Shown here piece by piece: positions 1-10,364 of a stretch of DNA of 64,000 nucleotides. The notes under the pieces were generated by a model. It worked only from the letters and a program-made list of their open reading frames with translations, was not told the origin of the DNA and did not search any database. Position 1 is the first letter of the stretch, and each line of letters starts with the position of its first letter. The DNA comes from Borreliella lanei (GTDB lineage: Bacteria; Spirochaetota; Spirochaetia; Borreliales; Borreliaceae): positions 186,001 through 250,000 of the forward strand of contig NZ_JACHFC010000001.1 in the NCBI RefSeq assembly GCF_014205895.1. The letters run 5' to 3'. The translations under genes were made by a program, and so were the position numbers.

Positions 1-1450
1 CAGTAATTACAGTCATTGCCTCAATAGCTTTAACAACAGATTTATGCCCCTCTTTAGTTCTTTCATTGGTATTGACAGCAATTTTTTCAGTAGTAGACGC
101 ATTTTCAGTATTCTCAGAAACACCTTGTGATATTTGCTCAATATTTGCTGTCATTTGCTCTAAAGTAGAAGCCTGCTCAACAGCACCAGAACTCAAATTC
201 TGGCTTGCATTTGCTATTTGAATCGCATTTTCATAAAGGTAATCTAGATTTTCAATAACTCCTTTTGCAACTGAAGAAAAATTGGTTCTCAATTGCTCAA
301 GACCTTCGTACAAGCTATAAAGCTCTACAGTGTCCCATTTGCCAAAATTAATATCAGCAGTAAAATTACCAGAAGCAAGGCGCTCAGAATATTCCAGTAT
401 CTTATTCAAAGAAGAGCTTAACCTTTTCACAAGATAAAGAGTTGCAATAGCAAGCATAAGCAATGTAAATGCAAAACTAATTGCTAAGATTATAGTTGTA
501 GCTCGTGACATGTAATAAAAATCATCTTCTGAAGTTCGCATTAAAAGAATAAATCTATTATTAGACAAGTTTAATAACACCTTTTGACTAATTCCCACAT
601 ATTTTTTACTGCTATTAGGATCATAATAATAAACAGTTGAAATTTCTTTATTCTTTTGCAACAAATCCTCAGATGTTTTCTTAATAATATTGGAATAAGA
701 AGCACTAATATCGGTCAAAACATCACCTGGCAATACCGTATGATGAACTAATAATCTACCCGTAGTATCATAAGCTAACGCACGGCCGCTAGAAAGTATT
801 CCAAAATTAATTCCTCTAAAAGACCTATATATATAATCCATTGAATAGAAAAACATAAAATACCCAAAAATGTCACCGGTTTCAAAATCTCTTAATGGTA
901 TACCTATTAATATATAAGGAATCTGACCTTTTTTATTTTTTATCTTGGAAATATCTTTAACTAAAGACTCTTCAATAGACCCAGGATCTGCCAACATAAC
1001 AAAAGAATTGTAAACAATACTTTGAGACTCTTTAAGCTTTGTAAAATATTCTCTATCCCCAATAGATTTGCCAAAATCACTATTATCCTTAATAGCCGTA
1101 GTAAAAACTATTTTACCCTCTTTGTTTGTAACCATCATATTACTACCAGTTTGAATAAGAATTTCAGATTGATCTGAAATAAAACTCAACCTTTTGGATT
1201 TAATTTTACTAGCCTCATTAAATTTTTCAGCAGAGTTGAAATACATGGAACTAACCCTAACCTTCTCTTCCATTGAAGAAATATAAAGGTTAAAAGAATT
1301 TTTAATGTTTCCAATAAGATTGATCATAAGATCAAACTGTTGATCTACCAATTTACTATTAATCAACATTCCAAAAATAAAAAACAGAATTGATATAAAG
1401 AATGCTATAAGAACAAGAACAAGTAGCAACATCCTAGCTTTCAGCTTCAT
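1..1450 (-). CDS. Methyl-accepting chemotaxis protein, 3' end outside window
   Basis: Transmembrane chemoreceptor that passes ligand signals to CheA through CheW. The ATG lies at 1448-1450, behind a GGTGG-like site. About 483 residues are visible: membrane helix ~6-28, a long periplasmic sensor region, a second helix ~315-337, a HAMP linker, and the start of the cytoplasmic signalling coiled coil. The Q-A-S-T-L-E-Q-M-T type repeats are present, but the window ends before the conserved hairpin tip. It starts 30 bases after the stop of the next chemoreceptor, so the two are probably co-transcribed and arose by duplication. By order it should correspond to B31 BB0681 (mcp5). The ligand cannot be told from sequence. 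Confidence 0.93.
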   Translation of the reverse strand, partial: MKLKARMLLLVLVLIAFFISILFFIFGMLINSKLVDQQFDLMINLIGNIKNSFNLYISSMEEKVRVSSMYFNSAEKFNEASKIKSKRLSFISDQSEILIQTGSNMMVTNKEGKIVFTTAIKDNSDFGKSIGDREYFTKLKESQSIVYNSFVMLADPGSIEESLVKDISKIKNKKGQIPYILIGIPLRDFETGDIFGYFMFFYSMDYIYRSFRGINFGILSSGRALAYDTTGRLLVHHTVLPGDVLTDISASYSNIIKKTSEDLLQKNKEISTVYYYDPNSSKKYVGISQKVLLNLSNNRFILLMRTSEDDFYYMSRATTIILAISFAFTLLMLAIATLYLVKRLSSSLNKILEYSERLASGNFTADINFGKWDTVELYSLYEGLEQLRTNFSSVAKGVIENLDYLYENAIQIANASQNLSSGAVEQASTLEQMTANIEQISQGVSENTENASTTEKIAVNTNERTKEGHKSVVKAIEAMTVIT

Positions 1451-1480
1451 ACTAACCACCTCTTTCACAAAAAATAAATT

Positions 1481-3745
1481 CTAAAACTCCGAAAAATCAT
1501 CATCAAAATTTAAATCCTTATCAGCAATATCGATAGCTTTTTTAGGATCAACTCGCTTATTAATAGTTCTTACAGAAGGCTCGCTCTCAATATCTAAAGA
1601 ATAATTATTATGACCACCGCCATTTGAAGTAGAAATTCCATTGCTTTTCAAATTTTGATTTTCATCTTTATTAAAAGAATTTTCAGGACAATCCATTAAC
1701 CTAAAGTCATAATCGTCTTCTTCCAGATTTTCAATCGTAGAATCTTTAATTTTGAAAAATAATACAGATTTTCTAAGCTCTTTAGACTTTTCTAACATTT
1801 TATCGGACATGCTAGAAAGTTGCTCACTACTTGAAGCTGAAGATTGAACAACTTCTCCAACCTGGTCTAAAGCCATTTTAAATTGAGCAATCTGATCACT
1901 TTGCTTAGAGCTACCTTCTGAAATCTTCTTAACAAGATTAGCCGTTTCCTCAATTTCGGGTAACATTTCTTTAAAAATCACCCCTGCTTCGGTCGCTACC
2001 CTAGAGTTATCTTCAACTAGCTCTCCAATCTCAAGAGCTGAAACTTTGCTCAAATCAGCCAACTTTCTAATCTCACTAGCCACAACAGCGAATCCTTTTC
2101 CCTCATCACCTGCTCTTGCAGCTTCAATAGCCGCATTCAAAGCAAGTAAATTGGTCTTTCTGGCTATTTCTTCAATAACACTAACTTTCTCTACAATATC
2201 TTGCATAGCAATAACAGATTCTTCTACGGCCTTACCGCCTATCTGAGAATTCTCATTCGTTTTTAAAGCTATTTGTTCTGTTTCATAAGAATTATTAGCG
2301 CTCATATTGACACCTGAGGCTATTTGTTCAACATTAGCTGACATTTCTTCAAGAGCAGATGCCTGCTGCAACGCACTAGAGCTTAAATTTTGACTTGAGC
2401 TAGCAACTTCTAAACTTGCCTTATTTACATAACTAATATTTCTCAAAACACTTGCAATCGCTACAGAAATAGCTTTTTTCATTTTCACAACCTGAAGACT
2501 CAACATTCCAAGCTCGTCAAAAAAATTATCATCATCATCAAGAGCATAATCTTTATTTAAATTCCCTTTAACCATATCTTGAACTAAAACTCTAATTGAG
2601 TTTAAACGAAAACTAATAATCTTATCTATTCTCATTAAAAGAACAAGGCTTAATACAATAACGCCTAAGACAGAATATAAGATATACTGAAATCTTAGAC
2701 TAGATATTACTCCATAAATATCTTTATAGGGAAGCCTAGCAATAAGTATTCCACTCTTCTCTCCCAACTTACTACTTATAGGCAACAGTGCATAGTAACA
2801 CTCTTCTCCCATTTCGGATAAAAATATTCTATCAATAGTGTAAACCGACACTTCGGTGGAAACATTTGATAAAAAAGGCGGCTTAGAAAAAACATCTTTA
2901 AGAACATTCAAAAATTTAGAACTAACTCTACTAGTTTCATTGTATTCTTCAAAAGGATTTACTGCTATATTATTAGGATCCACATAAATAAAATTGCCTC
3001 TTTTATAAAAACCAAATCTAAATCTATCAAAACTATCTGCTAAAATATCATTAAGCAGATATCCAGCCAAATACCCACAAACAAGTTTATCTTCTGGAGA
3101 GTATACAGGCACAATTATTGCAAAAGCCTTTTTTTCGCTTTGTCTAGACCTAATAGCAACTTCTGCAGATATTCCTTCAGAAAGATTTGAATACCAGCCT
3201 ATAAATTTTAATTGGTCTTGCTTATAATCCTCAATAGCTTTTTTAAAATAATTAGTATTGGCCTCAGAATGACCAAAATCCATATTATTCTCATGTCTTG
3301 TGCTAACAATTATCCTCCCTTCAAAATCAAAAAAAGCGAATTCTTCAAAAAAGGTATCATTTTTAAGATTGGCCATAAAATTGTATAAATATTGTCGATA
3401 TTTTTTACTTACCTTTACAGAATCAATAACAAATTTTGAATTTTTTCTTAAATCTATCAATTCAGACTCAGAAAAATCTTTTCCTCTATTCTCAGAAATT
3501 GCAAATTCTGATATGGTTTCGAGTGCCAAATTAGAAGCTGCACCATTGATTATGACATACAGAGTGTCTAAAAAAGATTGCGTAGAAAAAGCTGCTCTTC
3601 TTACTTGTGCCCTTGTAAGCTGTTTATAATAATCTTCTAAATAACCGCATAAAATAAAGTTAAAAATCATGGAAAAAAGCAATAGTATGAAAATTAAAAA
3701 CAATAATAAAAATCCAACAAACCTGTATTTAAGCTTCAATAACAT
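1481..3745 (-). CDS. Methyl-accepting chemotaxis protein
   Basis: Chemoreceptor of 754 residues. Order: membrane helix ~10-32, large periplasmic sensor domain of double-Cache size ~35-350, second helix ~357-374, HAMP ~375-425, then the methyl-accepting coiled coil with its near-invariant tip at ~530-560 (visible core [17 protein letters not shown]). The C-terminus is acidic with no receptor-docking pentapeptide of the NWETF type. It is the upstream member of a tandem pair with the receptor at 1-1450 and lies downstream of the nucleoside importer, separated by about 150 bases. It corresponds to B31 BB0680 (mcp4) by order. Function as an MCP is certain; the ligand is unknown. Confidence 0.95.
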   Translation of the reverse strand: MLLKLKYRFVGFLLLFLIFILLLFSMIFNFILCGYLEDYYKQLTRAQVRRAAFSTQSFLDTLYVIINGAASNLALETISEFAISENRGKDFSESELIDLRKNSKFVIDSVKVSKKYRQYLYNFMANLKNDTFFEEFAFFDFEGRIIVSTRHENNMDFGHSEANTNYFKKAIEDYKQDQLKFIGWYSNLSEGISAEVAIRSRQSEKKAFAIIVPVYSPEDKLVCGYLAGYLLNDILADSFDRFRFGFYKRGNFIYVDPNNIAVNPFEEYNETSRVSSKFLNVLKDVFSKPPFLSNVSTEVSVYTIDRIFLSEMGEECYYALLPISSKLGEKSGILIARLPYKDIYGVISSLRFQYILYSVLGVIVLSLVLLMRIDKIISFRLNSIRVLVQDMVKGNLNKDYALDDDDNFFDELGMLSLQVVKMKKAISVAIASVLRNISYVNKASLEVASSSQNLSSSALQQASALEEMSANVEQIASGVNMSANNSYETEQIALKTNENSQIGGKAVEESVIAMQDIVEKVSVIEEIARKTNLLALNAAIEAARAGDEGKGFAVVASEIRKLADLSKVSALEIGELVEDNSRVATEAGVIFKEMLPEIEETANLVKKISEGSSKQSDQIAQFKMALDQVGEVVQSSASSSEQLSSMSDKMLEKSKELRKSVLFFKIKDSTIENLEEDDYDFRLMDCPENSFNKDENQNLKSNGISTSNGGGHNNYSLDIESEPSVRTINKRVDPKKAIDIADKDLNFDDDFSEF

Positions 3746-3899
3746 AATAAACTACCTCACAAATCATCTACTTATTTAATCAAACAAACTTAAGACCAAA
3801 GGGTATCAAGAAAAAACTTATAGCAAAAAATCAAAAACTCTTAAAAAATTAAAAGAATTTTCACAATATGAAAAACAGCTTATAAGCTATTATTGATTA

Positions 3900-4826
3900 C
3901 TAATGCTTTTTATAAGGTGTTCCTAAGAACTTAGGCGCATAATTTCTTTTTGAAAAAAAGATAAGACTTAAAATAATAATTAAATATGGAGTAATAACTA
4001 ACATTTTGGGAGGCATTATTAAAGACAAAAAGGGCAATTGAGTCAAAACAATTGACAAAGTTTTCACAAATGAAAACAAAAAACTACCCATTAAAACTCC
4101 CAAAGGCGTCCATTTTCCAAAAATTAACATTACAATAGCTATAAAACCCTGTCCTCCTGTAACCCCTTGAACATAGCTTGATGCAACCACTGTTGTAAGA
4201 ACAGCGCCTGAAACCCCTGCTAAAAAACCACTCAAAAGAACACAAAAAAATCTAATTTTATTTACACTAACTCCAACAGACTCTAATACCTCTGGATTTT
4301 CACCACTAGCATTAATTCTAAGCCCAATTTTAGTGTATTTGAAAACAACATGAAATAAAACCACACTTAAGATTGCAATGTATACAGAATATCTCTTACC
4401 AAAAATTTGGAAGATAAAAGATGTTTTGTTTAAAATTCCATCAAAAAGTATCGGCAACTTTATTTCTATAGGTGGAGTTGAAATAGAAGAAAAAATCAAA
4501 GTACTTATAAAAACAGCAATAGCGGGTCCTAAAAAATTAAGTGCCATTCCAGTTATAATTTGATCTGATTTTAAAAAAATTGTAAAAACTGCGTGCAAAA
4601 TAGCAAGCACAAGCCCCGCTAGCCCACCAGCAAAAATTGAAAACAACGGATCATTTGTAAAATATGCAACTGTAGCTCCTGAAAATGCTCCTATTGTCAT
4701 TATTCCTTCAAGTCCAATATTAATAATTCCACTTTTCTCGCTTATAAGACCCCCAAGACCAGCTAAAATTAAGGTTTGAGAATTTATTAGAGTTTCACTA
4801 ATCAAGAATATTATTACATTTGACAC
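3900..4826 (-). CDS. ABC importer permease, nucleoside type
   Basis: Inner-membrane permease of about 308 residues with many hydrophobic helices and the family segment LGGLISEKSGIINIGLEG near the N-terminus, typical of the RbsC/BPD_transp_2 group that works with BmpA/PnrA-type nucleoside-binding lipoproteins. There is no ATG at the start. I chose GTG at 4824-4826 because AAAGGTG lies 6 bases upstream; a GTG three codons earlier is itself part of that site. It overlaps the end of the preceding permease by 29 bases, which suggests translational coupling. Together with the next two genes it forms one importer; the binding protein (Bmp family) is not in this window. Purine nucleosides are the likely substrate, inferred from the Treponema PnrABCDE and Borrelia Bmp systems. 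Confidence 0.88.
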   Translation of the reverse strand: MSNVIIFLISETLINSQTLILAGLGGLISEKSGIINIGLEGIMTIGAFSGATVAYFTNDPLFSIFAGGLAGLVLAILHAVFTIFLKSDQIITGMALNFLGPAIAVFISTLIFSSISTPPIEIKLPILFDGILNKTSFIFQIFGKRYSVYIAILSVVLFHVVFKYTKIGLRINASGENPEVLESVGVSVNKIRFFCVLLSGFLAGVSGAVLTTVVASSYVQGVTGGQGFIAIVMLIFGKWTPLGVLMGSFLFSFVKTLSIVLTQLPFLSLIMPPKMLVITPYLIIILSLIFFSKRNYAPKFLGTPYKKH

Positions 4827-5949
4827 GCTTAACACCTTTTAAAACAATTTTATTTAAAAAATAGCTAGCAGAAATTACAAGAACAATTATTCCCATCATC
4901 AAAGATACAATTGAAGATGGAAGGCCCATTAAACTTTGAACCCTACTGCTTCCATAAATCAATATAGAAAAAAGAATACTGGAAAATATTATGCCAATTG
5001 GTGAATTGTTTCCCATAAGAGAAGCAGCTATCCCATTAAAACCAATTCCTTCCATATAAGAAAGTTTAAATATGGCTTTATTAACACCCATAAGTTGAAT
5101 AGCACCTGCAAGACCTGCAACAGCTGCTGAGAGAAACATTGAAAAAATTAGCACAGCTTTTACATTAATACCCATACATCTTGAAGCTTCAATATTGCTT
5201 CCTGTGGCATTTATTTTAAATCCAATAATAGTTTTATTAAGCAAAAACCATATTAAAATAGCAAAAATTATACCTAAAATTATTCCAAAATGAAGAGGTG
5301 CTTTTAAAAGCTCATTAACAAAAGGATGAGAAGACCTATAAGCAAGACCTTCTGGAGAGAGCTTCCAAGAACCTAAAAAATCAATATACGCACTTTCTTT
5401 AATGGGCTTTGAAAAATCACTATTATCTCTTTTAATAAAACTAAAATCCAAAATTATATTATTTAAATGAAATAATATCCAATTAAACATTATTCCTGAA
5501 ATCACTTCGCTAATATTGAATTTAGCTTTTAAATAGCCAGTTAAAATTCCTAAGCTACCTGACGCTAAAAAAGTAATAACAAAAACGGTAATTACATGTA
5601 AAATTGGAGGCAAATCAAGTAAAACTGATGCTATTAAAGCAACAATAGATCCTAGTATAAACTGACCTTCAACCCCAATATTAAAAAGACCTGCTTTTAA
5701 AGAAATGCCAATAGAAAGACCTGTAAAAATCAAAGGAGCCGCATAACTTAAAACATAACCTAAATGTTTGGGAGAAGAAAATATAATTTCCAATATTATA
5801 AAATACATTCTAAAAGGAGAATGACCAAGCCCCATCACCACTAGCCCAACAATTAAAAATCCAACAAATAGAGCAAATACACTAACAAATGCTGAAGAAT
5901 TTAAAAACTTCAACATAAATTTACTAAATACGTTTTTACTAATTTTCAT
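4798..5949 (-). CDS. ABC importer permease, nucleoside type
   Basis: Second permease subunit, 383 residues, strongly hydrophobic, of the same BPD_transp_2 family as its neighbour. The family signature SIGISLKAGLFNIGVEGQ is visible at ~79-96. It is longer than its partner because of an extra N-terminal helix and a ~60-residue loop rich in charged residues around 165-215, probably exposed on one face of the membrane. The ATG at 5947-5949 follows directly after the stop codon of the ATPase gene, so the two are translated as a unit. Role: forms the channel heterodimer of a nucleoside importer in the cytoplasmic membrane. Order matches B31 BB0678. Confidence 0.9.
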   Translation of the reverse strand: MKISKNVFSKFMLKFLNSSAFVSVFALFVGFLIVGLVVMGLGHSPFRMYFIILEIIFSSPKHLGYVLSYAAPLIFTGLSIGISLKAGLFNIGVEGQFILGSIVALIASVLLDLPPILHVITVFVITFLASGSLGILTGYLKAKFNISEVISGIMFNWILFHLNNIILDFSFIKRDNSDFSKPIKESAYIDFLGSWKLSPEGLAYRSSHPFVNELLKAPLHFGIILGIIFAILIWFLLNKTIIGFKINATGSNIEASRCMGINVKAVLIFSMFLSAAVAGLAGAIQLMGVNKAIFKLSYMEGIGFNGIAASLMGNNSPIGIIFSSILFSILIYGSSRVQSLMGLPSSIVSLMMGIIVLVISASYFLNKIVLKGVKRVKCNNILD

Positions 5950-7560
5950 TTAGCTTAAACCTATCATCATTTTGCCAATAACATCAATATCAAAATTATC
6001 CTCTAAAATACCTACTATCTTTCCGCCATGCATTACAGCTATCCTGTCACAAACATTAACAAGCTCATCAAGTTCAAGAGAAACCAATAAAATAGATCTG
6101 CCTGCATCTCTTTGCTCTATTATTCTTTTGTAAATATTCTCAACAGCTCCAACATCAAGGCCTCTTGTAGGCTGAATAGCTAAAAGAATATCTGGCTCTA
6201 AACTAATCTCACGAGCAACAATAACTTTTTGCTGATTGCCCCCAGATAAATACTTTACCTTGTTTGAAATATCTCTTGGTCTAATATCAAAATAACTTAC
6301 AAGTTGATTGCTCAATTTTTTTAAAATATTAAGATCAAACCCCACAAATTGTCTTTTAACCTTATCAAATTGCCTTTTAATAAAATTGAAAAAATTGAAT
6401 TTTAAATCAAAATTACTCTTTGAATGAATTTTTTTTAATCTCAAATAATCAGGATTATCAAAGCTCTTAAGTCCAATATTTTGCATAACATTAAATTCTA
6501 AAATAAGACCGTGTTTTTGCCTGTCCGAAGGAATATTTCCAATTTTTTTATCTATTCTTTGTTTAATAGTTAAACCTTTTAAAGATTCTAAATTTCCTAA
6601 AGAATTTTTTTTAAAAATATCGCCCTTAAATATGCTTTTCAAACCCAAAATTGCATCAACTAAATCCTCCTGACCACTACCTTCAATACCTGATATCCCA
6701 AGAATTTCTCCATTTCTCAGATCAAGATTAACATCTTTAACTTTTAAAACTCCTCTTTCATCTTTAACACTTAAATTTTTTATTTCAAGGACATTAAAAT
6801 GATTTTCAAATTTAATTTTAGATGAGCGAAGTGCAACTTCTTTTCCTATCATTAATTTTGTAAGATCTCTGTCATAAATATCAGCAATATTAACGGTTTT
6901 TACAACTTTCCCAAGACGCATAATTGTACATTTCTTTGCAATAGATCTAATTTCTTTTATTTTATGAGTAATAAGTATTACAGTGTGACCCTCTTGCGTG
7001 AGTACCTTTAAAATATTCATAAAATCATCAACTTCACTTGGAGCAAGCACCGCTGTAGGTTCATCAAAAATAATAATATCTGCATTTCGATAAAGAACTT
7101 TCAATATCTCTATTTTTTGTTCCATGCCAACACTTAAGTCTTCAACCCTTTTTTCTAAATCTATCTTTAAACCATACTTTTCAGAAAGAGAGCTTATCTT
7201 TTTTCTAGCTTGTTTGTAATCAAGAAAACCAAATTTTGAATTTTCATACCCTAAAATAATGTTTTGAACAGCAGTAAATTGCGGAATTAACATAAAATGC
7301 TGAAAAACCATTCCAATCCCATTTCGAATAGCTTCGCTTGAATCTTTAAAGCTTATTTCTTGACCTTTTAAAATAATTCGACCACTATTTACTTGATGAA
7401 TCCCATAAATAGTTTTCATTAAGGTGGTCTTTCCAGCGCCATTTTCTCCAAGAATAGCATGAACTTCGCCTGCCTTAAATTTAATAGAAACATTATCATT
7501 GGCAACAAAATCACCATACCTTTTTGTAATATTTTCTAATACTAGTACGTCTTCTTCCAT
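5950..7560 (-). CDS. ABC importer ATPase with two nucleotide-binding domains
   Basis: Energises the neighbouring permeases. About 536 residues with two fused ATP-binding domains. The first has Walker A GENGAGKT at ~39-46, signature LSVGMEQ and Walker B IIIFDEPT. The second has a degenerate Walker A (GIEGSGQED) but a good signature LSGGNQQK and the segment QPTRGLDVGAVE. One strong and one weak ATP site is the normal pattern of the MglA/RbsA/nucleoside-importer ATPases. A Borrelia-looking insertion rich in Lys and Phe (~350-400) sits in the second domain. I prefer ATG 7558-7560 over the TTG just before it, with AGGG about ten bases upstream. Annotated mglA-like in older Borrelia lists; the adjacent permeases argue for nucleosides rather than galactose. 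Confidence 0.92.
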   Translation of the reverse strand: MEEDVLVLENITKRYGDFVANDNVSIKFKAGEVHAILGENGAGKTTLMKTIYGIHQVNSGRIILKGQEISFKDSSEAIRNGIGMVFQHFMLIPQFTAVQNIILGYENSKFGFLDYKQARKKISSLSEKYGLKIDLEKRVEDLSVGMEQKIEILKVLYRNADIIIFDEPTAVLAPSEVDDFMNILKVLTQEGHTVILITHKIKEIRSIAKKCTIMRLGKVVKTVNIADIYDRDLTKLMIGKEVALRSSKIKFENHFNVLEIKNLSVKDERGVLKVKDVNLDLRNGEILGISGIEGSGQEDLVDAILGLKSIFKGDIFKKNSLGNLESLKGLTIKQRIDKKIGNIPSDRQKHGLILEFNVMQNIGLKSFDNPDYLRLKKIHSKSNFDLKFNFFNFIKRQFDKVKRQFVGFDLNILKKLSNQLVSYFDIRPRDISNKVKYLSGGNQQKVIVAREISLEPDILLAIQPTRGLDVGAVENIYKRIIEQRDAGRSILLVSLELDELVNVCDRIAVMHGGKIVGILEDNFDIDVIGKMMIGLS

Positions 7561-7801
7561 CAAGCTTTAACCCTAATAAATATCAAACACAAATGACTTA
7601 CAACATTATATTCTAATGAAATATAATAAAGCTTAAAATTTATATTTTCAATAGCATTTTAAATTTTAATAAACAAAATAAATTATCTATAAAAATTAAT
7701 TGCTAATAAATAAAAAATGCTTAAAATATAAAAACCTTAATAAAGAGAGAAAATTAATGTTAAAATAAAAGAATAAATAAACTATTATAAAAGAGAGTAC
7801 T

Positions 7802-8464
7802 ATGAAAATCAAAGCCTGCATTTTTGATATGGATGGAACCCTGGTAAATAGCATCATGGATATTGCATTCTCAATGAATTCTGCTCTTTCAAACTTAGGA
7901 TATAATCAAATAGAACTAAGCAAATTCAATGCTCTTGTTGGCAGAGGATTTAACAAGTTTGTAATAGACACTCTAAAGCTATTATCTCTTGAACATAATA
8001 ATCCTAATTTACAAGAAAAACTTTACAAAGAATTTGTAAAAGAATACAATAAAAACCTTTCATCCCAAACACAACCATACGAAAACATAAAAACCCTTCT
8101 AGAAACTATGAATAAACTTAACATTCCAATTGGAATTTTAAGCAATAAGAACCACGAAGAATTAATAAATTTGGTAAAAAATATTTTTGGAAATATATTT
8201 TTTTTTGAAATCAGAGGTTATTCAAAAAAATTTCCACCAAAGCCAGATCCTGAGAATGCCCTTGATATGATATTAGAATTAAATGTCCGAAAAGAAGAAA
8301 TTGCATATATTGGAGACAGCGATGTGGACATGCTAACTGCACTAAACGCTGGATTTATGCCAATAGGAGTTTCTTGGGGATTTAGAAGTGTTCAAGAATT
8401 AAAAGAAAGTGGAGCAAAACACATAATACACAATCCACTTGAACTATTGGACCTAATAAAATGA
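7802..8464 (+). CDS. gph: Phosphoglycolate phosphatase-like HAD hydrolase
   Basis: HAD-superfamily phosphatase of 220 residues. Motif I DMDGTL at ~9-14 gives the nucleophilic and acid/base aspartates, motif II is in GILSNKNHE, the motif III lysine is near KKFPPKPDP, and motif IV is GDSDVDM. The cap is of the small helical type found in Gph and pyrophosphatase PpaX. The reaction is removal of phosphate from a small metabolite, classically 2-phosphoglycolate, but HAD substrate range cannot be read from motifs. The ATG follows AAAGAGAG. It heads an operon: its TGA overlaps the ATG of the next gene in an ATGA. B31 counterpart BB0676. Confidence 0.9.
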   Translation: MKIKACIFDMDGTLVNSIMDIAFSMNSALSNLGYNQIELSKFNALVGRGFNKFVIDTLKLLSLEHNNPNLQEKLYKEFVKEYNKNLSSQTQPYENIKTLLETMNKLNIPIGILSNKNHEELINLVKNIFGNIFFFEIRGYSKKFPPKPDPENALDMILELNVRKEEIAYIGDSDVDMLTALNAGFMPIGVSWGFRSVQELKESGAKHIIHNPLELLDLIK

Positions 8465-9324
8465 ATATAAAACCATATTTTCCTTATCTATATCATTATC
8501 TATTCAATCATGAAAGCATAAAAAGTTTATCTGCTATAGAAAAAGAAATTGAAATGCTCAACTATTTAAAAGAAAACAAAAAAACTATTGCTACATTCAT
8601 AAAAAATGATTTTGAATCAGAACTAAAAGACCTAATTCAATACGTCAAAGATAAAACAGATATAATGATTACACCCTTTGTTTTGTCTGGCATTGAAGCT
8701 ATTGATTTTAGCATTGTAAAGCCTCTTTTTAGCAAAGAATTGACAAAAAATGACTTAAATTTGATATTTAACTTTGTCAAAGTTAACTCGTCTTTAAGAA
8801 AAGAATTCTTTTATAATTTTAATACTATAAGCAACGGATACATTACTTTTTATATAAACAAACTATTTGAAGGAAAAAACTCTTATACAATATACTTAAT
8901 ACAAAAGGAAAATAAAGCTCTTTATTCATCAGACATCATAAAAAATTATATAAAGATACTACTTCTCTTAAAAGTATTGGTAATTAAGTACTGCTTTGAA
9001 AAAGGAATAGAGCTTACTACTAAAAATATTGAATCGACCTCAAAAGCAATAAGCAATGATACCGATTTTCTAGACGAAAAGACAGCCAAAATTATAATTG
9101 AAAGCTTTTTCAAATATGAGACTTTACAAACAATGTCTCCAATTTCAACATTAATTGCTATTTTTTCAGCCAGAGCAAGAACTCCAAAATATAAAAACAA
9201 TCCTGTTAAAGGTTTTATTGGGTATGATGAAAGTTGGTTTTCAATAAAACAGTCGGGCTCTAAAGAATATGATTCAAGAATAATTAAAGAATTATTAGAA
9301 ATAGCCAAGGGAAATAAATGGTAA
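8461..9324 (+). CDS. Unrecognised protein, 287 residues, in the gph operon
   Basis: I do not recognise this family. The protein appears cytoplasmic: no signal peptide, mostly helical with many Lys/Glu/Ile/Asn, and one hydrophobic stretch around 161-175 (IKILLLLKVLVIKY) that could be a buried helix rather than a membrane span. The C-terminal part contains TLIAIFSARARTPKYK and a short conserved-looking segment GFIGYDESWF. It overlaps gph by four bases and the next gene by seven, so it is certainly co-translated with them. Position matches B31 BB0675, a hypothetical protein. A function linked to the downstream membrane protein is suggested only by context. Confidence 0.85.
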   Translation: MNIKPYFPYLYHYLFNHESIKSLSAIEKEIEMLNYLKENKKTIATFIKNDFESELKDLIQYVKDKTDIMITPFVLSGIEAIDFSIVKPLFSKELTKNDLNLIFNFVKVNSSLRKEFFYNFNTISNGYITFYINKLFEGKNSYTIYLIQKENKALYSSDIIKNYIKILLLLKVLVIKYCFEKGIELTTKNIESTSKAISNDTDFLDEKTAKIIIESFFKYETLQTMSPISTLIAIFSARARTPKYKNNPVKGFIGYDESWFSIKQSGSKEYDSRIIKELLEIAKGNKW

Positions 9325-10364
9325 AAAAATTTTCAATTTTCTTAAAAGCAATAATAATTTTTTCAATATTTGAACTTTTAATCGAGGAACTCTCAATAAT
9401 TCTTTTTTTACCATACAAAATACGATTTGCACTAATATTTCTTGGTTTTCTGTTCGATGCAATTTTTATTTTCATTTTTTTATACAAAATAACCAAAGCT
9501 TACCTTTCTCAAAGATTAGAAATCTACGTCAGAAACAATCTATTTTTCGATATAATTCACTGCCTTATTCCTTTAGCGTTTTATAGCTCATATCAGCTTA
9601 AAAACATAATTGTCGCTCATGAAACAATACTAAATCCAATAATGCTATCACTTTTCAAGTTGAGATTTTTAAGACTTCTTAGGTTTAACGATCTAATAAT
9701 AGAAATATATTACAATTCAAAAGAAAAGAACCTAATACTAATAGCATTTGCTAGGACATTTTCAATGAGCTTATTAATACCATTTACATTTTTTATAATA
9801 ATATCAAGCTCAAAAATTGTAAATTCAATACCAGAAAAACAAGAATTTAATATTATTAAAAATATATCAATAATAAATGAAAAAGCTTACATTAAAGAAA
9901 AATATCCCTTCATCTTAATAATCAAGGAAAAAGATGACATAATATACTCAAAATCGGACGAAATATTTGTTTACTACAGTCCTAGTGAATACAGAGTAAT
10001 AGAAATAGAGAAAACAAAATTTTATATAGATAAATATTTGCAAAGAAAAAGCGATTCTATTCTTGGAATTTTTCTATTTACATTGTTTGCATCATTTACT
10101 ATTTTTTTAATGAATTTTTATAAATTTTTTAAAGCAAGCTTTTTAAATCCTATTATTTTAATGACAAAAATTTTACAAGACCCATTAGAATATCGAAAAA
10201 TTCAAATTCCTTTTACTTTAAGCGAAGAAAAAGTATATGAACTTGCAAAATCATTTAACAATCTTTTGCTAAAAGAAAAACTAAACGCAAAGCGAAAAAG
10301 CAAAATACCTTTAGAAATTGAAAAAGTAAAAAAAATAATTAATAAAAACCAGGAAATAAAATGA
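9318..10364 (+). CDS. Multi-span membrane protein with voltage-sensor-like helix and HAMP-like tail
   Basis: A 348-residue membrane protein I cannot assign to a named family. Visible plan: helices at ~10-30 and ~36-58, a weaker one at ~77-95, an amphipathic segment ~107-123 (LSLFKLRFLRLLRFNDL) with Lys/Arg every third residue as in the S4 helix of voltage-sensor domains, a helix ~138-163, an extracytoplasmic stretch ~165-245, a final helix ~247-272, and a C-terminal region ~276-325 starting at a proline and shaped like a HAMP linker. No output domain follows the HAMP-like part. It is the third gene of the gph operon and overlaps both neighbours. Matches B31 BB0674 by position. The voltage-sensor and HAMP readings are my inference from pattern only. 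Confidence 0.85.
   Translation: MVKKFSIFLKAIIIFSIFELLIEELSIILFLPYKIRFALIFLGFLFDAIFIFIFLYKITKAYLSQRLEIYVRNNLFFDIIHCLIPLAFYSSYQLKNIIVAHETILNPIMLSLFKLRFLRLLRFNDLIIEIYYNSKEKNLILIAFARTFSMSLLIPFTFFIIISSSKIVNSIPEKQEFNIIKNISIINEKAYIKEKYPFILIIKEKDDIIYSKSDEIFVYYSPSEYRVIEIEKTKFYIDKYLQRKSDSILGIFLFTLFASFTIFLMNFYKFFKASFLNPIILMTKILQDPLEYRKIQIPFTLSEEKVYELAKSFNNLLLKEKLNAKRKSKIPLEIEKVKKIINKNQEIK

Noticed and set aside
2046-2246. Antisense open frames within the MCP, che, groEL and rec genes
   Set aside because: They run opposite to conserved coding sequence, lack ribosome sites and have no recognisable product; they are by-products of the opposite frame.
3876-3890. AGCTTATAAGCT palindrome after the nucleoside permease as a terminator
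   Set aside because: The usable stem is only four or five bases; too weak to call, although a T-run follows on the minus strand.
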